A program made the position numbers and the translations under genes. Below the pieces are notes generated by a model. That model ran no database searches, had not been told where the DNA came from, and saw nothing but the letters and a program-made list of their open reading frames with translations. This document shows positions 18,386 to 23,793 of a DNA stretch of 35,860 bases, one piece after another; positions within the stretch are counted from its first letter, which is position 1; each line of letters opens with the position of its first letter. The stretch is from Terriglobales bacterium (GTDB lineage: Bacteria > Acidobacteriota > Terriglobia > Terriglobales > Acidobacteriaceae): contig JACPNP010000033.1 in assembly GCA_016185365.1 (NCBI GenBank), positions 1-35,860 of the forward strand, written 5' to 3'.

Positions 18386-18932
18386 ATGATTTATCGCCTG
18401 CTTCAGAAAGCACACAGATATCAGCCAGGTTGCGGTACTTCTCGGCGTAATCCATGCCATACCCCACCACAAACTCATCCGGGATCTGGAACCCATAGTA
18501 ATGGGGCTGGATGGGCATGATCCGTCGCGACGGCTTGTCCAAGAGTGCTGCGATGCGCAAACTCCGGGGCTGGGCCGCTTCAAACAGCTTGGTCAGATAG
18601 GTGAGCGTCAGGCCCGTGTCCAGGATGTCTTCCACCAGGATCACGTTCTTGCCCTGGACCGGTGTATCCACATCTTTTACCAGCTTGACCTCGCCGCTCG
18701 ATTGCTTGCCGGCACCATAGCTGGAGACCGCGATGAAATCGAACGTGGTCTCGAGTTCGATGGCCCGCGCCAGGTCGCTCAGAAAGATGCATGACCCCTT
18801 GAGCACTCCGACCAACACAACGCTCTCGCCGCTGTAGTCCTTGCTGATCTGGGCGCCGATCTCGGCCACGCGCTGCGCAATCTGCTGGCGGCTGATGAGG
18901 ACACGGAGGTTGGCGGCGGTCTGTGTAGGCAT
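18384..18932 (-). CDS. hpt: Hypoxanthine phosphoribosyltransferase
   Basis: A 182-residue purine salvage enzyme making IMP or GMP from the base and PRPP. The PRPP-binding motif is VILVEDILDTGLTL. The N-terminal VLVGVLKGSCIFLSDLARAI and the C-terminal IPDEFVVGYGMDYAEKYRNL complete the family pattern. I start at the ATG at 18932 because homologues begin there; a longer in-frame reading exists but would overlap the divergent gene. TATGGT ends 5 nt before this ATG and there is no Shine-Dalgarno sequence, suggesting a leaderless or nearly leaderless message. Confidence 0.95.
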   Translation of the reverse strand: MPTQTAANLRVLISRQQIAQRVAEIGAQISKDYSGESVVLVGVLKGSCIFLSDLARAIELETTFDFIAVSSYGAGKQSSGEVKLVKDVDTPVQGKNVILVEDILDTGLTLTYLTKLFEAAQPRSLRIAALLDKPSRRIMPIQPHYYGFQIPDEFVVGYGMDYAEKYRNLADICVLSEAGDKS

Positions 18933-18937
18933 AGGGA

Positions 18938-18943
18938 ACCATA
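18938..18943 (-). promoter_or_regulatory. -10-like hexamer 5 nt before hpt
   Basis: TATGGT on the minus strand, 5 nt from the ATG, with no Shine-Dalgarno sequence between. The spacing places the transcript start at or next to the start codon. Confidence 0.4.
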
Positions 18944-18998
18944 TTGAACCACTATCCTGCGTCCCCTGCAAACCCATTTCCGCATTCACCCCGCACGG

Positions 18999-19004
18999 TA
19001 AAAT
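18999..19004 (+). promoter_or_regulatory. Leaderless-type -10 box of the UPF0173 gene
   Basis: TAAAAT followed by exactly 6 nt and the ATG at 19011. This spacing places the transcription start on the A of the start codon. No Shine-Dalgarno sequence precedes the ATG. Confidence 0.55.
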
Positions 19005-19010
19005 ACCCGC

Positions 19011-19724
19011 ATGAACGTGAACCTGAATGGCGCCAAGCTCACATGGCTGGGCCACTCCACTTTTCGGGTGGACACGCCGAGCGGCAAGACCGTCCTTATC
19101 GACCCCTGGGTCATGGGCAATCCCAAATGTCCTGAGGACAAGAAGTCTTTCAATGCCATCCACGCCATGCTTTGTACTCACGGCCACGGCGACCACATCG
19201 GTGATGCCGTCGCTCTAGCCAAACAGCATGACCCGATCGTGGTCGGCGTCTATGAGTTGTGCCTGTGGGCCGCCGGCAAGGGTGTGAGGCAGATCGCGCC
19301 CATGAACAAGGGCGGCACCCAGACCGTTGCGGATGTGCATGTCACCATGGTCCATGCCGACCACTCCTGCGGCATCGAAGACGATGGCAAGATCATCTAC
19401 GGCGGCGAAGCCTGCGGTTATGTCCTGGAGTTCGAGAACGGCCTGAAGGTCTACCATGCCGGTGACACCAACGTCTTTGGCGACATGCACATCATCCATG
19501 AGCTTTATCAGCCGGAGATCGCCTGTCTCCCCATCGGCGACATCTTCACCATGGGGCCGCGCGAAGCCGCCTATGCCTGCAAGTTGCTGCGGCCCAAGGT
19601 CGTCATCCCCATGCACTTCGGCACCTTTCCGCTGCTTACGGGGACCGTAAAAGCCCTGCGCGAGCGCGTGAAGGACCTGGACATCGAGGTATTGGACATC
19701 AAGCCCGGCGCCACTGTCAGCTGA
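19011..19724 (+). CDS. UPF0173 metal-dependent hydrolase (metallo-beta-lactamase fold)
   Basis: A 237-residue cytoplasmic protein. The metal-binding H-x-H-x-D-H is His57-Gly-His59-Gly-Asp61-His62, and further ligands are likely in VHADHSCG, YHAGDTNVFGDM and VIPMHFGTFPLL. It opens with KLTWLGHSTFRVDTPSGKTVLIDPW, which is typical of the YtkL/UPF0173 group. The natural substrate of that group is not established. It is divergent from hpt across 78 bp, and both genes have -10 boxes close to the start codon. Confidence 0.9.
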   Translation: MNVNLNGAKLTWLGHSTFRVDTPSGKTVLIDPWVMGNPKCPEDKKSFNAIHAMLCTHGHGDHIGDAVALAKQHDPIVVGVYELCLWAAGKGVRQIAPMNKGGTQTVADVHVTMVHADHSCGIEDDGKIIYGGEACGYVLEFENGLKVYHAGDTNVFGDMHIIHELYQPEIACLPIGDIFTMGPREAAYACKLLRPKVVIPMHFGTFPLLTGTVKALRERVKDLDIEVLDIKPGATVS

Positions 19725-19779
19725 GCAAAAGAAAGCGAGAGCCACCCTGTGGGCGGCCGCCGCGGATCCAACGGGACAC

Positions 19780-20304
19780 TTAGGCCGCTTGCGTCCGGAT
19801 CGGGATCTTCTTTTGGACTTCTGCCTTCGGCAGCTTGATCTCCAGCAACCCGTTCTTGATGTTGGCTTCCACCTTGTCCGGATCCACAGGGATGGGCAGG
19901 ATGAAGCTGCGGAAGATCTGATTCGACCGCCGCTCGCTATACACCGTCTTGCCTTCTTTCTTTTCTTCCTTGGTCTCGGTCTTGCGGCCGGTGATAAAGA
20001 CCTGGTCGTTCTCCACATTGACCTCCAGGTCCTTTTCCGAGAATCCCGGGACCTCGGCGGTCAGGATGAGTGCTTTGTCGGTCTCTTTCAACTCCAGACG
20101 GACGGGCAACAGCAGCTCCCGCTCTGCTTGCAGCCAGTGGCAAAGTTCATGGCCGAAGTTCCAGCCATTCTCCTGGAACAGAGAGAACGCCCTCCGCTCC
20201 ACCGCATCATGCAGCCGGGTAAGGCGCTCCATGAGCCCCTCGACATCGCTCCGGGTCGTGGCCGTTTTCACGGGTACGGCTTGTTTGGTGATTTCCTGTG
20301 CCAT
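19780..20304 (-). CDS. Hsp20/alpha-crystallin family small heat-shock protein
   Basis: A 174-residue ATP-independent holdase. An N-terminal region of about 70 residues (with a helical TRLHDAVERRAFSLFQENGW) is followed by the alpha-crystallin domain: LPVRLELKETDKALILTAEVPGFSEKDLEVNVENDQVFITGRK through SFILPIPVDPDKVEANIKNGLLEIKLPKAE. The C-terminal KKIPIRTQAA carries an I-x-I-type anchor (I-P-I). The start at 20304 is fixed by GAGAGGAGAC just upstream. It is third in the USP-CBS-Hsp20 run on this strand. Confidence 0.94.
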   Translation of the reverse strand: MAQEITKQAVPVKTATTRSDVEGLMERLTRLHDAVERRAFSLFQENGWNFGHELCHWLQAERELLLPVRLELKETDKALILTAEVPGFSEKDLEVNVENDQVFITGRKTETKEEKKEGKTVYSERRSNQIFRSFILPIPVDPDKVEANIKNGLLEIKLPKAEVQKKIPIRTQAA

Positions 20305-20354
20305 GGTCTTGTCTCCTCTCAGAGATTGCACTCTTGTTTGCGGCGACAGTTGCC

Positions 20355-20829
20355 CTACGCCGCTTTCTTGCCCTTGCTCTTGTTGTTCCGGCGGACGGCG
20401 CTGAATTCCGTCATCCGCTTCAACGCTTCCACCAGTGCCTCGGCCGGAGCAGCGCCCTTCCAGGCCAGGTCCGTCAGTGACACCATGCCCTGCAGGATGC
20501 CCTTGCATCCACCACCGGCAACCGGCGCACCCGATACCTGGTCATCATCTCGATCGCCGTGGGAATGTCATCCATCGGCTTGCAGGTCACGGGCCTGTCG
20601 CTCATGCACTCGTACACCGTCACATTGCGCGGGTCCCGCTCCCGCGCCGCCAACCCGAGGCAGATGTCGCGGTCCGTCACCACGCCAGCAGCCGCTTGGT
20701 CTCTTTGTCCGCCAGCACCGGCATGATGCCCACGTTGTCGTCCTTCATGATCTTCGCCGCCTTCCCGCAATCGTCATGCGGGTAGCGGAACTTGATATTG
20801 GCGGTCATCACTTCTTTGATCCGTTTCAT
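20355..20829 (-). pseudogene. CBS-pair protein with two single-base frame breaks
   Basis: Read from the ATG at 20829 (after a GGGGGAG ribosome-binding site), the protein starts MKRIKEVMTANIKF and continues through VGIMPVLADKETKRLL, then stops. One base appears to be missing around 20684-20692. In the next frame it resumes as VVTDRDICLGLAARERDP and ends the second CBS motif with RYRVRRLPVVDA. Another base is missing around 20499-20506, after which the third frame gives GILQGMVSLTDLAW and a lysine-rich tail to a TAG at 20357. Corrected, this is a normal two-CBS protein of about 158 residues, a class that senses adenine nucleotides. Both breaks lie beside short G/C runs, so sequencing error is as likely as real decay. 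It sits between the USP and Hsp20 genes. Confidence 0.82.
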
Positions 20830-20849
20830 AGCTCCCCCTTCCGCGGTCG

Positions 20850-21722
20850 TTAGGACCGGACAGTCAGGACCGGGCAGGCCGCTTGCGTCATCACGCCATA
20901 GGCGGTGTGTCCGGGCAGGTGTGCGGCCATGGCGCGCGCCTTGCGCACGCCCAATACGATGAGATCGGCCTCCCATCCCGAGGCCAGGTTGACCACTTCT
21001 TCCGTGCTTTCTCCGAATCGCAGCACATAGTCCACCGTGTAGGCATGGCCCGGGTCCGGCGGGAGGATGTGACGCATCTGGTTCAAATAGATCTGGCAGA
21101 GCATGGGCGCATCCGGATTGTTTTCCAGCGCCTTCGGCAATACATGCACCATGGTCACGTGGCCGTGGTGCTTCCGCGCCAGGGCGTCCACGTAGATCGT
21201 GGCCCGTGCCGCCTGGGGTGATAGGTCGGTGGGGAACAGGACCTTCCTGAATTCCCGGCATTCCAGGCATTGACGGGGCGCGAACGGCCCCACCGTCAGG
21301 ACCGGCCTGTCCAGGCCGCGGAATACCGCCTCGGCGGTGGAGCCGAGCATCAATTTGTCCAACCCTGTGTGACCGCGCGTGCCCAGGACCACCAGATCGA
21401 TGTCGAACTCGCGTGTAAGCGATTCAAGTTCTTTGGGCAGGTCACCGGCAACCGCGTTGATCTTGTATGGGACCTTGCGGAAACGTGCCGTCTCGCCCCA
21501 CGCCCGCAGCTTCTGATCGGTCTCGGCCAAAAGTTCCACACTCTTCCGGTCCGGCCCGCTTCTGCCTTCGCTCTCCAGGACGTGGGCCAGGTGCAGCGTG
21601 GACCCGAATTGTGTTGCCAGGTTAAGAGCCTGGTTGAAGGCGGCTCTCGAACATTCAGAGAAATCCACCGCCACAAGGATGTTTTTGATCTTGATCTCCG
21701 GCGCCAGTGCCAGGGTCGCCAT
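20850..21722 (-). CDS. Tandem-domain universal stress protein
   Basis: A 290-residue protein made of two UspA domains. The first (about 12-146) has AVDFSECSRAAFNQAL and the ATP-binding G-x2-G-x9-G-S pattern at Gly114, Gly117, Gly127 and Ser128. The second (about 158-290) has KVLFPTDLSPQAARAT and ends in CPVLTV, but its nucleotide motif is degenerate. Such proteins bind ATP and act in stress and dormancy. AGGTGA lies just before the ATG. It leads a run with the CBS and Hsp20 genes, a combination common in hypoxia and stationary-phase regulons. CRP/FNR-like palindromes lie upstream. Confidence 0.94.
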   Translation of the reverse strand: MATLALAPEIKIKNILVAVDFSECSRAAFNQALNLATQFGSTLHLAHVLESEGRSGPDRKSVELLAETDQKLRAWGETARFRKVPYKINAVAGDLPKELESLTREFDIDLVVLGTRGHTGLDKLMLGSTAEAVFRGLDRPVLTVGPFAPRQCLECREFRKVLFPTDLSPQAARATIYVDALARKHHGHVTMVHVLPKALENNPDAPMLCQIYLNQMRHILPPDPGHAYTVDYVLRFGESTEEVVNLASGWEADLIVLGVRKARAMAAHLPGHTAYGVMTQAACPVLTVRS

Positions 21723-21779
21723 AAGTCACCTCCCATTTGCTTCCACGGCAATAGTCTCCGGGATGGGGAATGACTCCTC

Positions 21780-21795
21780 CGTGACTCCCCTCACA
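21780..21795. promoter_or_regulatory. CRP/FNR-like palindrome A upstream of the stress operon
   Basis: GTGA-CTCCCC-TCAC with a flanking A, inside a longer symmetrical CCTCC/GGAGG frame. Its centre is about 65 bp before the universal stress protein ATG. It matches the GTGA-N6-TCAC core of CRP-family sites. Confidence 0.5.
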
Positions 21796-21801
21796 GGAGG
21801 T

Positions 21802-21817
21802 TGTGATAGGTGTCACG
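21802..21817. promoter_or_regulatory. CRP/FNR-like palindrome B upstream of the stress operon
   Basis: TGTGA-TAGGTG-TCAC, the best of the three matches to the CRP consensus TGTGA-N6-TCACA. It is exactly 22 bp (two helical turns) from palindrome A, so two bound dimers would lie on the same face of the DNA. Confidence 0.55.
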
Positions 21818-21851
21818 ACCCAAGGTCGATGGGCTTTTGGGAAAAGAAAAG

Positions 21852-21879
21852 TGCGGCAGCCGGAGGTGACGCTGCCGCA
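21852..21879 (-). terminator. Hairpin followed by a T-rich tract on the minus strand
   Basis: TGCGGCAGC (21852-21860) and GCTGCCGCA (21871-21879) form a 9-bp stem with a 10-nt loop. Read on the minus strand it is followed by CTTTTCTTTTC. It could stop transcription coming from the 22444-23676 gene before it reaches the stress operon. Confidence 0.5.
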
Positions 21880-21941
21880 TGAGTGATGAGAGCAGTGCGT
21901 TACTGAGTACCCGTATCTTCTCTTGCTAGCGTTATTTCGAC

Positions 21942-21957
21942 TGTGACCCACCTCACG
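21942..21957. promoter_or_regulatory. CRP/FNR-like palindrome C
   Basis: TGTGA-CCCACC-TCAC. It lies far from the stress operon but 17 bp before a TAAGAT hexamer (21974-21979) that may be the original -10 box of the tRNA-Arg gene. It could serve either transcript or neither. Confidence 0.35.
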
Positions 21958-21990
21958 CCCCTCTGTGACGCGGTAAGATTGATGCAGTGC

Positions 21991-22242
21991 GGCCCCGTAG
22001 CTTGAGCCGTGTTGGCGGCGTGAGCGACCCGGAACGAAGTTCCGGGGAGCGGGAGCCGACAAGCGAAATCCTGAGCGAGGCTGAAAGCCGAGCCGAAGGA
22101 TCACAATTTGTAAGATGGCCCCGTAGCTTGAGCCGTGTTGGCGGCGTGAGCGACCCGGAACGAAGTTCCGGGGAGCGGGAGCCGACAGGCGAAATCCTGA
22201 GCGAGGCTGAAAGCCGAGCCGAAGGATCACAATTTGTAAGAT
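21991..22242 (+). repeat. Two 126-bp tandem units that each begin with the first 12 nt of the adjacent tRNA-Arg
   Basis: Units at 21991-22116 and 22117-22242 differ at a single base (A/G in GACARGCG). Each opens with GGCCCCGTAGCT, identical to the tRNA 5' end that follows at 22243, so the 12-mer occurs three times at a 126-bp period. The remaining 114 bp contains a perfect hairpin, CCCGGAAC-GAA-GTTCCGGG (22028-22046 in unit 1), and a second dyad from ATCCT to AGGAT enclosing GGCT-GAA-AGCC (22068-22101). The segment resembles small dispersed palindromic repeats of the CCTGAGC...GAAGG kind. Upstream, 21723-21990 holds only the palindromes and hairpin listed separately; I see no gene there. Confidence 0.93.
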
Positions 22243-22319
22243 GGCCCCGTAGCTCAGATGGATAGAGCAGCGGTTTCCTAAACCGTTGGTCGGCAGTTCG
22301 ACTCTGCCCGGGGCCCCCA
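22243..22319 (+). tRNA. tRNA-Arg (anticodon CCU)
   Basis: A full cloverleaf: acceptor GGCCCCG/CGGGGCC, D stem GCTC/GAGC, anticodon stem GCGGT/ACCGT with loop TTCCTAA (anticodon CCT, reading AGG), T stem GGCAG/CTGCC with loop TTCGACT. CCA is encoded. The discriminator base (position 73) is C, which is unusual since arginine tRNAs normally carry A or G there. The two 126-bp repeat units separate the gene from any upstream promoter. A second copy of its last 28 nt lies at 22408-22435. Confidence 0.95.
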
Positions 22320-22362
22320 TACCTTCACGCGCTAGAAGGAAAATTAGGTGAAAACCGGGCAG

Positions 22363-22402
22363 CCCTGGGCTTTAGCCCAGGGTGAGGCCTCCGCAGGAGG
22401 CC
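22363..22402. repeat. Pair of adjacent REP-like hairpins
   Basis: CCCTGGGCT (22363-22371) pairs with AGCCCAGGG (22374-22382). After TGA, GGCCTCC (22386-22392) pairs with GGAGGCC (22396-22402). Two perfect GC-rich hairpins spaced by 3 nt are the layout of REP/BIME elements. No T tract follows, so this is unlikely to be a simple terminator. Confidence 0.7.
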
Positions 22403-22407
22403 GAAAA

Positions 22408-22435
22408 GGCAGTTCGACTCTGCCCGGGGCCCCCA
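22408..22435 (+). repeat. Second copy of the tRNA-Arg 3' end (att-like)
   Basis: These 28 nt are identical to 22292-22319: the 5' strand of the T stem, T loop, 3' acceptor strand and CCA. The two copies are 116 bp apart. A direct repeat covering a tRNA T arm and 3' end is the usual scar of tyrosine-recombinase integration, but no integrase or cargo remains between the copies. The repeat ends 8 bp before the stop codon of the next minus-strand gene. Confidence 0.85.
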
Positions 22436-22443
22436 GATTCTCC

Positions 22444-23676
22444 TTAGCTCGATGATGGTTTTCTGAATTTCTCCTCCCACCTCACTTTTCCCGTCATCTG
22501 CATCACCACAAACAGGGTGACGATCGACCCAATGGTCACCGCCAGCCCGGTGAATCCCTTGAAAAAGAAGGCGTAGGAGAAAAGCACCAGGTACAGGAAC
22601 TGGCTGATTCCTGCTTCCACCGCCGCAAAGCGCATACCCACCACCAGCCGCAGGTAGCTCACCACCAGGAAGATGGACACGGCGGAACAGACAACAAAAG
22701 CCGCATGGATCGAGATGTGGTCCACCAGGTAGGCCATCAGCAGGTGAAAAGCGAAGAATGCCGTGGCCAGAAAAAAGTAGTTCATCGGATGCAAGTCGAT
22801 GCCGCGCAAGGTCGTGATCAAGAAGATGATGAAGAAAAAGAAGAACAGGGATACCGGGGCAAAGAAACTGATCTGCCCGGCCAGCGGCCCGGGCTGCAGC
22901 TTGTCCGGCATCGCCATCCCGATATCAAGTCCCGTGATCAGGCTCCCATACTTCCAAGTCAGGTCCCAGCCTTGCTTGTTTTCGACCTTGGCGGTGGGAG
23001 ACAACGCCCGCTCAGGCACGTCAATGTCCTTAAAATCCGTATGCATCGCTAGGCTGAAGTCATTCACTTGCGAGGTCCCATTGCCAAACTGATAGCGCCA
23101 GGAGTTCATGCCCTGGGAGTGATAAGACACTTGGAGCTGGGCCTCGGCATTCCCGGCCACTTCCGTCTCAGCGTAGATGGTATTGTCGGCATTCATAAAG
23201 GAAAGAGGCGTGCCGTTCACTCTCACCTGGAGTCCGTCATAGACCGCTTCGGACGCAGGCAAGGGAAGCCGGAATCGGACCCGCTCCGGGCCGGCACTGG
23301 TGTTTCGGATGCCAAAGTCCCCGCGGAAATCGACCCCGTAGGTGCTGTACCAAAGCAGCCCCTTCTGGCGATGGTCGAGCTTCAGGGTCACGTCGATCCG
23401 TGAGGATGTCACCGGCAGGTTCACCGCGTCCCGCGTCGTCACCGTCTTCTTGATCGTCTTGTTTCCCACCGTCTCCTCGACCTCCTGGGTCCGGGCCACG
23501 TAGTACTCGGCCGACGGCGGCTCCTGGGTCTGGGCCGTGCCCCAGCTCGACTCCACTTTCCCTCGCAGACCATCCTTGAACTGGAAGGTCCGGGCAAAGA
23601 GGGTGGAGCCCAGGATGACCCAGGCGAGGCTGGTGCACAGGAAGATGAACGACAGGGCGGCGATGCGTTTGACCAT
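22444..23676 (-). CDS. CreD-like inner-membrane protein
   Basis: A 410-residue protein with one N-terminal membrane helix (about 6-28), an extracytoplasmic domain of about 240 residues rich in beta-strand-like segments, and about six C-terminal helices starting near residue 280. IDLHPMNYFFLATAFFAFHLLMAYLVDHISIHAAF matches the membrane core of CreD (known in E. coli from the CreBC regulon, linked to envelope stress and beta-lactam response). It is shorter in the soluble part than E. coli CreD (450). GGAGG precedes the ATG, and a TTGACA with an operator-like dyad lies just upstream. Confidence 0.75.
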   Translation of the reverse strand: MVKRIAALSFIFLCTSLAWVILGSTLFARTFQFKDGLRGKVESSWGTAQTQEPPSAEYYVARTQEVEETVGNKTIKKTVTTRDAVNLPVTSSRIDVTLKLDHRQKGLLWYSTYGVDFRGDFGIRNTSAGPERVRFRLPLPASEAVYDGLQVRVNGTPLSFMNADNTIYAETEVAGNAEAQLQVSYHSQGMNSWRYQFGNGTSQVNDFSLAMHTDFKDIDVPERALSPTAKVENKQGWDLTWKYGSLITGLDIGMAMPDKLQPGPLAGQISFFAPVSLFFFFFIIFLITTLRGIDLHPMNYFFLATAFFAFHLLMAYLVDHISIHAAFVVCSAVSIFLVVSYLRLVVGMRFAAVEAGISQFLYLVLFSYAFFFKGFTGLAVTIGSIVTLFVVMQMTGKVRWEEKFRKPSSS

Positions 23677-23695
23677 GGTTCCTCCAGGTGCGAAG

Positions 23696-23725
23696 TACTT
23701 TGCATTGTAAAGTAAAATTTGTCAA
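23696..23725 (-). promoter_or_regulatory. Promoter and operator-like dyad for the CreD-like gene
   Basis: On the minus strand, TTGACA (23725-23720) is followed by the dyad TACTTT-N7-AAAGTA (23714-23696), which covers the spacer and -10 region about 20 bp before the ATG. This placement suits a repressor. No matching regulator gene is in the window. Confidence 0.55.
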
Positions 23726-23793
23726 GCACAACTTTTTGTTCCCGGCGGGATTAAACTTCTTAGGAGATCATCCGTCTTACACCTTGAGGCCCC

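Noticed and set aside
19724..19780. Terminator between the UPF0173 gene and Hsp20
   Set aside because: Only a short self-complementary GGCGGCCGCC is present, without a loop or T tract.
21991..22242. Possible CRISPR array
   Set aside because: The units are long, nearly identical along their full length and have no variable spacers.
21987..22265. A plus-strand reading frame over the 126-bp repeats
   Set aside because: Same cause as the antisense frame, and it ends inside the tRNA. No ribosome-binding site and no protein-like composition.
21655..22320. A 221-codon minus-strand reading frame with a 42-residue repeat, antisense to the tRNA
   Set aside because: It is open only because the repeat period (126) is a multiple of three; its start is the antisense of tRNA-Arg, a known source of false proteins.
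22320..22407. Intrinsic terminator of the tRNA gene
   Set aside because: The two hairpins are strong but followed by GAAAAGG, not a T tract; a REP-like element fits better.
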